NCBI GenBank assembly: GCA_020073585.1
Contig: JAIQEV010000011.1
Coordinates: 1-64,000 of the forward strand
Length of the DNA: 64,000 nucleotides
Direction of reading: 5' to 3'
Source: Terriglobia bacterium
GTDB taxonomy: Bacteria > Acidobacteriota > Terriglobia > Acidiferrales > UBA7541
In this document: in pieces, positions 7,947 through 16,358 of the stretch
How the letters are laid out: every line of letters starts with the position of its first letter
Position numbering within the stretch: the stretch's first letter is position 1
Notes under the pieces: model-generated
Seen by the model: the letters and a program-made list of their open reading frames with translations, nothing else
Databases searched by the model: none
Told to the model about the DNA's origin: nothing
Translations under genes and position numbers: made by a program

Positions 7947-9329
7947 ATGCTGGAGCGCGACTCGCTCGCCGTTTTTCTGGAGGCCGCGCGCCGCCTGGAT
8001 GCGGGCTTCGCGGCGCTGCCGGAGTTTGCCCCGGATGCTCCCGGCATGGCGCGCCTCCCGGAAGTCCTGTTCGCCGCCGCCGACCGCCTGCGCGACAACT
8101 ATCCCTATTTCCACCCGCTCTACGCCGGGCAGATGCTCAAGCCCCCGCACCCCGTGGCGCGCCTCGCTTACGCTCTGGCGATGTGGATCAATCCCAACAA
8201 TCACGCCCTCGACGGCGGGCGCGCCAGCTCGGCCATGGAGAAAGAAGCGGTCGCGGAACTCGCCGCCATGTTCGGCTGGAAGAATTTTCTCGGGCATCTC
8301 TGTGGCGGCGGCACCATGGCCAATCTCGAAGCCCTGTGGATTGCCGGGCAGTTGCAGCCCGGCAAGACCATTCTTGCTTCCGCGCAGGCCCACTACACGC
8401 ACAGCCGCATCTGCGGCGTCCTGCAGTTGCCCTTCGAAGCCGTGCCCTGCGACGCCCGCGGGCGCATGGATGCCGCGGCGCTCGCGGCGCGCCTGGCGCG
8501 CGGCGGCGTGGCCGCCGTCGTGGCCACCCTGGGCACCACCGCCACCGGCGCCGTGGATCCGCTGCCGGAGATCCTGGCCCTGCGCGAACGCCACGGCTTC
8601 CGCCTCCATGCCGACGCCGCCTACGGCGGCTATTTCACCCTGGCGGAAAATCTCGGCGCGGAAGCGCAGAGCGCCTTCGCGCGCCTCGCGGAAGCCGATT
8701 CCATCGTCATCGATCCCCACAAGCACGGTTTGCAACCCTACGGCTGCGGCTGCGTCCTCTTCCGCGATCCCGGCGCCGGGCGTTTCTACCGCCACGATTC
8801 GCCGTACACCTACTTCACCTCCGCGGAGCTGCATCTCGGCGAGATCAGCCTGGAATGCTCCCGTCCGGGCGCCGCGGCCGTGGCGCTGTGGGCCACGCAG
8901 AAGCTGCTGCCGCTGCGCAAGGGCGGAGAGTTCGCCCGCGGCCTGGAGCGGGGCCGCGCGGCGGCGCTGGCCCTCGATCAGAAACTGCGCCGCGACCCCC
9001 GCTTCGTCGTGCCCTTCGAGCCGCAACTGGACATTCTCGTTTTCGCGCCGCTGGCCCCCAGCGTCAGCGCGGCCTCGGCGCTCTCCCGGAGCATCTTCGC
9101 CGCCGCCGCGCGCCGCCAGCTCCACCTGGCGCTGGCCGATTTGCCCGTGGAGTTTTTCGCGGGCCAGGCGCCGGGCATGCGCCGCGATCGCGCCGTGCTC
9201 ACCTGCCTGCGCTCGGTGCTGATGAAGCCCGGGCACCTGGACTGGGTGGAAAAAATAGCGGAGCTGCTCTCCGCCGCGGCCGGGGAAGCGTGCGCGGCAA
9301 GCCGGGGTACGGAAACGCAGCAGCCCTGA
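7947..9329 (+). CDS. Group II pyridoxal-phosphate-dependent decarboxylase
   Basis: A 460-residue cytosolic enzyme of the aspartate-aminotransferase fold that removes CO2 from an amino acid. The PLP-binding lysine is K259 in DSIVIDPHKHGLQPYGCG, and the aspartate that holds the pyridine nitrogen is D223 in HADAAYGG. The stretch GHLCGGGTMANLEAL (about 116-130) binds the phosphate. These are the hallmarks of the glutamate/tyrosine/aromatic amino-acid decarboxylase group; the substrate cannot be read from sequence. It begins 47 bp after the TolC gene and may share its transcript. No good ribosome-binding site precedes the ATG. Confidence 0.9.
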   Translation: MLERDSLAVFLEAARRLDAGFAALPEFAPDAPGMARLPEVLFAAADRLRDNYPYFHPLYAGQMLKPPHPVARLAYALAMWINPNNHALDGGRASSAMEKEAVAELAAMFGWKNFLGHLCGGGTMANLEALWIAGQLQPGKTILASAQAHYTHSRICGVLQLPFEAVPCDARGRMDAAALAARLARGGVAAVVATLGTTATGAVDPLPEILALRERHGFRLHADAAYGGYFTLAENLGAEAQSAFARLAEADSIVIDPHKHGLQPYGCGCVLFRDPGAGRFYRHDSPYTYFTSAELHLGEISLECSRPGAAAVALWATQKLLPLRKGGEFARGLERGRAAALALDQKLRRDPRFVVPFEPQLDILVFAPLAPSVSAASALSRSIFAAAARRQLHLALADLPVEFFAGQAPGMRRDRAVLTCLRSVLMKPGHLDWVEKIAELLSAAAGEACAASRGTETQQP

Positions 9330-9469
9330 GGAATTGGTTTGGGCCGGGAAAGCCAGTCGGGTAGAATAAGAGCTTGCTTCCTGTGCTCCGGAGAGCCGTC
9401 AGCCGCGTGCGGGGCTGTTTCCGGGCGCGGGGTGAGACGAATCTGTCCCGATGGGATTGAGGGTGAAGA

Positions 9470-10972
9470 ATGCCGGATGTAATGAAGACTCTGCTGCTGA
9501 ATCCGCCGAGCTTTGAGAATTTCGACGGCGGAGCCAGCTCGCGGTGGCCCGCGACGCGCGAGATCGAATCCTACTGGTACCCCGTGTGGCTGACCTACCC
9601 GGCGGGCATGCTCCCGGGCAGCCGCCTGCTGGACGCCTCGCCGCACAAGGTGAGCTGGAAGCAGACCATCGAGATCGCCAAGGATTACGAATTCTTGGTC
9701 CTCTTTACCTCTACTGTCGGCTTTGCCAGCGACCTGAAACTCACGCGCCTGATCAAGGAACGGAATCCGGGACTGAAGATCGCCTTCGTCGGCCCGCACG
9801 GGCACATCAAGCCGGACGAGACGCTGCAAGCCAGCGAAGACATCGACTTCGTGACCCGCGGGGAGTTTGATCACTCCGTGGTGGAATTCGCCCAGGGCAA
9901 GCCGCTCGCCGAGATCGCCGGGATCAGCTACCGCAAGGACGGCAAGATCGTGCACAACCCGGACCGCGCGCAGTTGCACACCGTGGAACTCGATGCGCTG
10001 CCCTTCGCCACCGAAATTTACAAGCGCGACCTGGAGATCGAACGCTACAACGTGCCCTTTTTGCTGCATCCCTTCGTTTCCTTCTATACCAGCCGCGGCT
10101 GCCCCGCGCTGTGCACCTTCTGCATGTGGCCGCAGACCATTTCCGGGCACGCCTGGCGCGTGCGCTCCGCGGAGAACGTGGCCCGCGAAGTGAAGTTCGC
10201 CATCGAAGCTTTTCCGCAGATGAAGGAAATCTTCTTCGACGACGACACCTTCAACATCCGCAAGGACCGCGTCCTCGAGCTCTGCAAGCTCTTCAAGCCC
10301 CTCAAGTTCCGCTGGTCCAGCACCGCGCGCGTGCACAGCGACTACGAAACCCTCAAGGCCATGGCCGATGGCGGCGCCCGCCTGTTCATCGTGGGCTTCG
10401 AATCCGGCGATGCGCAGATCCTCAAGAACATCAAGAAGGGCGCCACCGTCGAGATGGCCCGCACCTTCATGAAGAACTGCCGCAAGGTTGGCATCCGCGT
10501 GCATGGGGACTTCATCATCGGTTTGCCCGGAGAGACCCGCGAGTCCATCGCCAACACCATCGAGTTCGCCAAAGAGCTCGATTGCGAGACCATCCAGGTC
10601 TCCCTGGCACATGCCATGCCCGGCACCGAGCTCCACGACCAGATGGCCCGCGACGGCTTCCTGCGCGTCGAAGCCCTCGCGGATTCCGGCGGACACCAGC
10701 TCCCGCACATCGAGTTCCCGCACCTCTCCAAGGCCGAGATGATGGCCGGGGTCCACCGCTTCTACGACGAATACTACTTCCGCCCCAAGGTCGCCTGGCG
10801 CATCATCCGCGAAGCCCTGTGGGACGGCCACGAGCGCAAGCGCCTGTATCACGAGGCCGTGGATTTCCTCAAACTTCGCTCGGAACGCCTGAAGTGGGCC
10901 CGCCAGCAGCACGACGCCCCGGCCAAGACCGTGGTCTCCGTGCCGGGCGCCGCGGCTTCCGCCAACGATTAA
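9470..10972 (+). CDS. hpnJ: Hopanoid-associated B12-binding-type radical SAM protein HpnJ
   Basis: A 500-residue protein matching the HpnJ pattern: the start NPPSFENFDGGASSRW, a cobalamin-binding-like N-terminal half, and the radical SAM triad C211-x3-C215-x2-C218 in GCPALCTFCMWPQT. HpnJ is established as the enzyme that converts bacteriohopanetetrol-glucosamine into the cyclitol ether. The product head group is made in the cytoplasm or at the inner membrane. GAGGGTGAAG precedes the ATG. It leads a plus-strand run of HpnI-like glycosyltransferases and membrane transferases, which strengthens the hopanoid assignment. HpnK, the deacetylase that normally acts before HpnJ, is not in this window. 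Confidence 0.88.
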   Translation: MPDVMKTLLLNPPSFENFDGGASSRWPATREIESYWYPVWLTYPAGMLPGSRLLDASPHKVSWKQTIEIAKDYEFLVLFTSTVGFASDLKLTRLIKERNPGLKIAFVGPHGHIKPDETLQASEDIDFVTRGEFDHSVVEFAQGKPLAEIAGISYRKDGKIVHNPDRAQLHTVELDALPFATEIYKRDLEIERYNVPFLLHPFVSFYTSRGCPALCTFCMWPQTISGHAWRVRSAENVAREVKFAIEAFPQMKEIFFDDDTFNIRKDRVLELCKLFKPLKFRWSSTARVHSDYETLKAMADGGARLFIVGFESGDAQILKNIKKGATVEMARTFMKNCRKVGIRVHGDFIIGLPGETRESIANTIEFAKELDCETIQVSLAHAMPGTELHDQMARDGFLRVEALADSGGHQLPHIEFPHLSKAEMMAGVHRFYDEYYFRPKVAWRIIREALWDGHERKRLYHEAVDFLKLRSERLKWARQQHDAPAKTVVSVPGAAASAND

Positions 10973-10981
10973 TCCAGGCAG

Positions 10982-11410
10982 ATGGGACAACAACGCAGGC
11001 TGCGCATCAAAACCCTGGTCATGGTCTGCGCCATGGTGCTTTGCGCCAATGCCGGAGACCTGCTGCTCAAGCGCGGCATGACCCAGGTCGGAGCGGTCGA
11101 GCTTTCCGCCGCGGGGCTCTCCCGCGCTTTCCAGCTTACGGTTCTTAATTCCACCATCTGGATCGCCATTCTGTTTCTGCTGGGCTTCATGTTCAGCTAC
11201 ATGACCGCCGTCTCCTGGGCGGACTACAGCTACGTGATGCCCGCGGGAGCCTTCGGCTACGCGGCGCTGACGTTTCTGGCGGTCGTCTTCCTCGGGGAGA
11301 CGGTGACGCCGCGGCGCTGGGCCGGCGTGGCGCTGATCTGCATCGGCGTGCTGCTGGTGGGACAGACCAAGCCGCGCACCACCGCTGCGGCGCCCCAGGT
11401 GACGCCATGA
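10982..11410 (+). CDS. Small EamA/DMT-superfamily membrane protein, ArnE/ArnF-like subunit 1
   Basis: A 142-residue protein with four predicted TM helices (about 10-28, 52-78, 85-105, 112-130) and the SMR/DMT pattern SYVMPAGAFGYAALTFLAVVFLGE followed by RRWAGVALICIGVLLV. It overlaps the next gene, a second small protein of the same kind, by ATGA, and the pair resembles the ArnE/ArnF heterodimer that flips a lipid-linked sugar across the inner membrane. It starts 10 bp after hpnJ. A role in moving a polyprenyl- or hopanoid-linked intermediate is inferred from neighbours; simple drug-metabolite export is the alternative. Confidence 0.82.
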   Translation: MGQQRRLRIKTLVMVCAMVLCANAGDLLLKRGMTQVGAVELSAAGLSRAFQLTVLNSTIWIAILFLLGFMFSYMTAVSWADYSYVMPAGAFGYAALTFLAVVFLGETVTPRRWAGVALICIGVLLVGQTKPRTTAAAPQVTP

Positions 11411-11778
11411 TCCGCAGCATGGGCATGCTCGGGGTGCTGATTCTGAGCAGCACCGGCGGTGAAATCGCCATCACCCACGGGATGAAGGCGGTGGGTGAGC
11501 CGGAGCGCTTGCGGCCCCGCGCTTTGCTGCTCTTCCTCGGGCGGGCCTTGCGCAATACCTGGTTCTGGACCGGCGTGCCGCTGCTGGCCCTCTCCTTTTA
11601 TTCCTTGCTGGTGCTGCTCTCCTGGGAGCCGGCCAGTTTTGTCATTCCGGCCTCCGCTCTGAACTACGTGGTGGGCACGTTCGGGGCCAAGTATCTCCTG
11701 GGCGAAGAAGTGAACGCGGCGCGCTGGGCGGGTGTCCTCCTGGTCTGCGCCGGCGTGGCTCTGGTGGCGGCGGGCTAG
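11407..11778 (+). CDS. Small EamA/DMT-superfamily membrane protein, ArnE/ArnF-like subunit 2
   Basis: A 123-residue four-helix membrane protein. The C-terminal half repeats the DMT signature: SFVIPASALNYVVGTFGAKY, then LGEEVNAARWAGVLLVCAGVAL. Its ATG overlaps the stop of the preceding paralogue (ATGA at 11407-11410), so the two are translationally coupled and probably form a heterodimer as ArnE and ArnF do. An ArnT-like transferase is encoded further down the same run. Confidence 0.82.
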   Translation: MIRSMGMLGVLILSSTGGEIAITHGMKAVGEPERLRPRALLLFLGRALRNTWFWTGVPLLALSFYSLLVLLSWEPASFVIPASALNYVVGTFGAKYLLGEEVNAARWAGVLLVCAGVALVAAG

Positions 11779-11797
11779 TGCGTTGCGGGGTTCTCCA

Positions 11798-13120
11798 GTG
11801 AGCTTTTCGACAACCGGCACGCGTTCCGCGCGCGTTCTCTTCATCCTGGTCGTTCTGGCGCTGGCCGTCCGCATTGCCGTAATCCCGTTTCTGATCGGCG
11901 ATCAGCTCAATCCCGCTCGCGACCACTGGGATTTTGGCTGCGAAGAGGGCCGCATCGCCCGCTCGATTGCCGCCGGCGAGGGCTTCGGTTCGCCGCTCTT
12001 CGGCCGCACCGGCCCCACGGCGTGGACCACTCCGCTCTATCCCTATCTTCTCGCCGGCGTCTTCCGTCTTTTCGGTATCTACACGCGGGCCTCGGCCTGG
12101 ACCATGCTCATCGTGGACGCGCTCTTCGCCGCGCTCACCTGCATCCCCGTCTATTTCGCGGCGCGGCGGTGCTTCGGGCTGGCGGCGGCCTTCTGGGCCG
12201 GAGTCATCTGGGCGTTTCATCCTTATTCCATTTATCTTTCCGCGAGCTTTATCTGGGGCAACTGCCTCGACGCGCTTCTGATGGCCCTGCTCCTCTGGTA
12301 CACCCTGGTCCTCGAGGATCAGGCCAGCCTCGCGCGGTGGATCGGATACGGCCTGCTGTGGGGCGTGGCCGCGCTGAATAATGCGGTCGTCCTCTCCACT
12401 CTCCCGTTTCTTCTCGGGTGGCTCGCCTGGCGCCGCCAGCGGCTGGGTCTCGCTTGGCGCTTCTCTACGCTTGCCGCGCTGTTGACGCTGGTCCTCACCG
12501 TCTCCCCTTGGTTCGTCCGCAACTACACCACCTTCGGACGCTTCATACCGTTCCGCGACACCTTCTGGATGGTCGTCTGGCAGGGCAATACGGGAGATAC
12601 CTCGGACCTCTATCCGGACTGGGCCAATCCGGCGCACAACGATGCGGAGCTCGAGAAGTACCGCCGCCTGGGCGAACTCGCTTACATGCGGGAAAAGCGC
12701 GCGGCCGCGCTCGATTTCTTGCGCCGCTACCCGGGCCTGTTCCTGCGCACTTCGGCGAAGCGCTTCGTCTTTACCTGGACCGGCTTCTGGTCGTTCAGCC
12801 CGGCCTATCGAGCGATGGAGCCGATGGAAATTCCGAACATCGGATTTTGCGTGGCGCTCACCGCGCTCATGCTGGCCGGAATGCGCCGGGCCTGGCGGCT
12901 CAGCCGGCAAGCCGTGATTCCTTTTGCGCTTGTCTTGTTGAGTTATCCGCTGGTGTACTACTTCACGCACCCGGGCATCGATTACCGGCATCCTATCGAT
13001 CCCGTGGCGGCGGTCTTCATCGGCGTGCTGATCGCCGGCTGGCGCGGAAAGCACGCGAAACCCGGCACAGGATCCGGGAGTGCGGAATTCGCATCCGATT
13101 CCGCGGCCGTGCGGGTATAA
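11798..13120 (+). CDS. GT39-type membrane glycosyltransferase
   Basis: A 440-residue polytopic inner membrane protein with about ten hydrophobic helices and the first-loop pattern of Dol-P-sugar/PMT-like transferases: an acidic loop after helix 1 (DHWDFGCEEGRIARSIAAGE) and GPTAWTTPLYPYLLAGVFRL. Such enzymes use a polyprenyl-phosphate sugar on the periplasmic side. I take the GTG at 11798, which has GGGG seven bases upstream; an in-frame earlier start at 11732 would overlap the previous gene. Acceptor unknown; hopanoid, lipid A or protein are all possible. Confidence 0.83.
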   Translation: MSFSTTGTRSARVLFILVVLALAVRIAVIPFLIGDQLNPARDHWDFGCEEGRIARSIAAGEGFGSPLFGRTGPTAWTTPLYPYLLAGVFRLFGIYTRASAWTMLIVDALFAALTCIPVYFAARRCFGLAAAFWAGVIWAFHPYSIYLSASFIWGNCLDALLMALLLWYTLVLEDQASLARWIGYGLLWGVAALNNAVVLSTLPFLLGWLAWRRQRLGLAWRFSTLAALLTLVLTVSPWFVRNYTTFGRFIPFRDTFWMVVWQGNTGDTSDLYPDWANPAHNDAELEKYRRLGELAYMREKRAAALDFLRRYPGLFLRTSAKRFVFTWTGFWSFSPAYRAMEPMEIPNIGFCVALTALMLAGMRRAWRLSRQAVIPFALVLLSYPLVYYFTHPGIDYRHPIDPVAAVFIGVLIAGWRGKHAKPGTGSGSAEFASDSAAVRV

Positions 13121-13138
13121 GGGCGAGAGGACCGGGAG

Positions 13139-14329
13139 ATGTCCTTGCATCTATTGCGATGGGCGGTGCTGCTCACGGCGCTGGGGCCGCTGGTCTACTA
13201 CGTCCTGGCGATCTACTGCGGCTGGGATTTTTTCCGCCGCGTGCGCCGCAAATCGCCGGCCGCTTCTTCGTTCACCCCTCCGGCCAGCATCCTCAAGCCC
13301 GTGCGCGGCGTGGACCGCGACGCCTATGAGAATTTCGCCAGCTTCTGCCGCCTGGACTACCCCGAATACGAAATCCTCTTCGCCGTCGGCGACGCCGATG
13401 ATCCCGTCATCCCGCTCATCGAGAAGCTGCGGCGCGACTTTCCCCAGCGCTCCATCCACCTGCTCACCTCCGTGCCCCAGCTCGGCGCCAATCGCAAGGT
13501 CAACAACCTCTGCGCGCTGGTGCGCGCCGCGCGCCACGACCTGTTGGTGATCAACGACAGCGACGTGCGCGTCGAGCCCGGCTATCTGCGGGAAGTGGCC
13601 GCGCCGTTCGCCGATCCGCGGATGGGCGCGGTGACCTCGTTCTTCCGCGGCCTCGTCCAGGGCAGCGTCGCCGCCGCCCTGGAAGCCCTGGTGCTCGCCA
13701 CGGAGACGGTGCCGAACGCCCTGGTGGCCCGGAAAATCGAGGGTAAAGTGCAGTTTGCCTTTGGCTGGACCATGGCCACCACTCGCCAGCATCTCGCGGC
13801 CATCGGCGGCTTCGAGGCCATGGCCAATCACCACTCCGACGATTTCGAGCTGGGTAACCGCATCGCCGCGCGGGGCCTCCGCCTCGAGCTGCTGCAGCAC
13901 CCGGTGTGGATGGTCTTTCCCCGCGAAACCCTGCGCGAATTCCTGGGGCACGAACTGCGCTGGGCCATCGGCCTGCGCAACGTCCGTCCCCTCGGCTATG
14001 CCGGCCTGCTGCTGACCTTCGGTCTGCCGTGGGCCGTCCTCGCCGCGCTTCTCGCGCCTTCCGGCGTTATCGCCGCGAGCTATCTCGCGGGCTATCTGTT
14101 CCTGCGCTTGCTGCTGGTCTGGACCGTGGGCGTCTGGGGACTCGACGATCCTGTGACGCGGAAAAGCCTGTGGCTCGTGCCCCTGCGCGATGCCCTGAAT
14201 TTTGCGGTGTGGATCGCCGGCTTTTTCACCAGCAAAATCCGCTGGCGCGGCCTGGAGTTCCGCGTCCGCAAGGGGCTTCTGGTTCCCGTGCAGGACGCCC
14301 GGGACGCGCAGGCCGCCCCCCGCGCCTGA
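13139..14329 (+). CDS. hpnI: HpnI-like glycosyltransferase (GT2/GT21, ceramide glucosyltransferase type), copy 1
   Basis: 396 residues: an N-terminal membrane helix, a cytosolic GT-A domain and three C-terminal hydrophobic helices. The family motifs are visible: PPASILKPVRGVD near residue 42, the nucleotide-binding NDSDVRV, the acceptor motif DDFELGNRI and HELRW in place of QxxRW. HpnI is established as the enzyme that adds N-acetylglucosamine to bacteriohopanetetrol, upstream of HpnK and HpnJ. A paralogue with the same layout lies at 16359-17561. The two may use different sugars or acceptors. Confidence 0.85.
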   Translation: MSLHLLRWAVLLTALGPLVYYVLAIYCGWDFFRRVRRKSPAASSFTPPASILKPVRGVDRDAYENFASFCRLDYPEYEILFAVGDADDPVIPLIEKLRRDFPQRSIHLLTSVPQLGANRKVNNLCALVRAARHDLLVINDSDVRVEPGYLREVAAPFADPRMGAVTSFFRGLVQGSVAAALEALVLATETVPNALVARKIEGKVQFAFGWTMATTRQHLAAIGGFEAMANHHSDDFELGNRIAARGLRLELLQHPVWMVFPRETLREFLGHELRWAIGLRNVRPLGYAGLLLTFGLPWAVLAALLAPSGVIAASYLAGYLFLRLLLVWTVGVWGLDDPVTRKSLWLVPLRDALNFAVWIAGFFTSKIRWRGLEFRVRKGLLVPVQDARDAQAAPRA

Positions 14330-14455
14330 ACTCCGCGCCTTCCTCGGCGGCCAGTGGTTGCAGCAGGACAATCGAAGTACCATAGGGGCGCGAAAGAACA
14401 GTAGGGAAGTCGCGGTACGAAACTCCTTTTGCCAGACAAACGTCCAACATCAGAC

Positions 14456-16309
14456 ATGGCCCTGAACGCCAAGCCACTCTCCGGGATGCAGGACATTAGC
14501 CGGCGTGCGGCTCTGTTCCTGCTCCTGTTTTTCTCCGCGCTCATCTATCTCGGCAATGCCGGCTTCCCCGGCCTGCTCGATGATGCCGACTCTTCCCACG
14601 CCATGGTCGCCCGCGAGATGCTGCAGCGCCACGACGCGGTCATCCTGTACATGAACGGCATCCGCTACCTGATGAAGGCCCCGCTGCACTATTGGGCCGT
14701 GGCCGCCAGTTACCGGGTGTTCGGCAGCAACGAATTTTCCACGCGCTTGCCCGTGGCCCTGGCCATGATCGGCCTGGTGTTGCTGGTGAACGCCTTCGCG
14801 CGCCGCTTTTTCGGCCCGCGCGCCGGCCTCTATAGCGGCCTGGCCGCCTGCACCGGCGCGGGATTTTTTCTCTTCACGCGCATCATGATTCCGGAGGCTC
14901 TCTACGCCCTGGAATTCACCGCCGTCTTCTATCTGTTTCTGCGCGGCTGGACCGGCTCGCTCGAGCCGCGCCGGGCTTACTGGGGAGCCGCGCTGTTCAC
15001 CGCGCTGGCTATGCTCACCCGCGGACTCGTGGGCGTGATCTTTCCCGTGGCCGTGCTCGGCCTGTTCCTCCTGGCCACGCGCGGCTGGAGCCGCTGGCGC
15101 GAATTGCGGCCCGTTTCCAGCAGCCTGATCTTTCTCCTGGTCGCCGCACCATGGCACATCCTCGCCAGCCTCCGCGCCCCCACCTTCTTCTGGTCCTATT
15201 TCATCAACGAGCATTTCAAGCGCGCCGTCGGCACCCGCTTTCCGCCGGACTACGAAGCGGTCCCGCTGTGGTTGTGGCTCGGCGCGCATTTCATCTGGTT
15301 TTTTCCCTGGAGCGTCTTTCTTCCCGCGGCGTTGCGGAATATTCCCCGCCCGCGCACCTGGAAGGCATTGTCTCCCGAAGGCCAGGCGCGGCTGCTGCTC
15401 GTCTTGTGGGCGGGATTCATTCTGCTCTTCTTCTCGCTCACCTTTGGCTCGCGCATGGAGTACTACAGTTTCGGCGCCTGGCCGGCCATCGCCATGCTCC
15501 TCGGTGCGGGCCTGGCGCAGGCGGAGCGGGATGGCCAGCGCTGGCTGGGCGCGATGCAGTCGGCGCTGGCGCTTCTCGGCGCGGGCATCGCCGGCGTGCT
15601 GGCGGCCCTGCTGTGGCGCTCCGCCGGCGTGCCGGTCCATGGCGATATCGCTTCGCTGCTGCGGGAGCGGGAAATCGATTTCTACCGCGTCTCCATGGCC
15701 CACATGCTGGACCTCACCCCGCAGGCCTTTGCCGTGCTGCGGCTCCCGGCGGCGCTGGCTGCCGTGGCCTTGCTGTTCGGCTTCGGGGCGGCCTGGTGGC
15801 TGCGCCGCGCCCAGCGCGCCACCGGCGCGGCGGTCTGCATGGCCGCCACCATGGCCGTCTTTTTCTTCGCCGCCAATATCGCCCTGGGCGATTTCGGGCC
15901 CTATCTTTCGGCGCGCCCCCTGGTGCACAAGGTGCAGTCGCAGATTGGCCCGGACGACTTGGTGGTTCTCTACGGCGAGTTCGACTCCGGCTCGAGCGTG
16001 GCCTTTTACACCCATCGCCGCCTGCTGCTTTGGAACGGGCGCTACAACAATCTCGTGCCGGGCTCCTACTATCCCGATGCGCCCCGGCTGTTTCTCACGG
16101 ATGCGGACTTTCTCCCGCTCTGGCAGGGCCCGCAGCGCGTGATCCTCTTTGTGCCCGCGGAGAAGCGCCAGGAAGCCCTCCAGCGGCTCCCGGATGCGCG
16201 CGCCCACCTGCTCGCCGAATCCGGCGGCAAAGCCGTCTACAGCAATCATCCGCCTCCCGGCCTTTCCGCTGCGGGAGCCCCGGCGCCCGCAGCGCCGGCG
16301 GGAAATTGA
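14456..16309 (+). CDS. ArnT-like membrane glycosyltransferase (GT83)
   Basis: A 617-residue polytopic membrane protein beginning with the ArnT pattern: an Asp pair after helix 1 (LLDDADSSHAMVAREML) and NGIRYLMKAPLHYW, the loop that in ArnT carries catalytic acidic residues and the KPPL.YW motif. About twelve TM helices precede a soluble C-terminal part (about 500-600). ArnT moves aminoarabinose from undecaprenyl phosphate to lipid A on the periplasmic side. Here the neighbours are HpnI-like genes and an ArnE/F-like pair, so a lipid-linked sugar pathway is likely. An in-frame TTG at 14429 is an alternative start; the Ala/Pro-rich C-terminal tail is unremarkable. Confidence 0.85.
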   Translation: MALNAKPLSGMQDISRRAALFLLLFFSALIYLGNAGFPGLLDDADSSHAMVAREMLQRHDAVILYMNGIRYLMKAPLHYWAVAASYRVFGSNEFSTRLPVALAMIGLVLLVNAFARRFFGPRAGLYSGLAACTGAGFFLFTRIMIPEALYALEFTAVFYLFLRGWTGSLEPRRAYWGAALFTALAMLTRGLVGVIFPVAVLGLFLLATRGWSRWRELRPVSSSLIFLLVAAPWHILASLRAPTFFWSYFINEHFKRAVGTRFPPDYEAVPLWLWLGAHFIWFFPWSVFLPAALRNIPRPRTWKALSPEGQARLLLVLWAGFILLFFSLTFGSRMEYYSFGAWPAIAMLLGAGLAQAERDGQRWLGAMQSALALLGAGIAGVLAALLWRSAGVPVHGDIASLLREREIDFYRVSMAHMLDLTPQAFAVLRLPAALAAVALLFGFGAAWWLRRAQRATGAAVCMAATMAVFFFAANIALGDFGPYLSARPLVHKVQSQIGPDDLVVLYGEFDSGSSVAFYTHRRLLLWNGRYNNLVPGSYYPDAPRLFLTDADFLPLWQGPQRVILFVPAEKRQEALQRLPDARAHLLAESGGKAVYSNHPPPGLSAAGAPAPAAPAGN

Positions 16310-16358
16310 CGTGGCGCCCGTGCGGCTCTAGAGTAACCGGAAGAACGGACGGGATTCT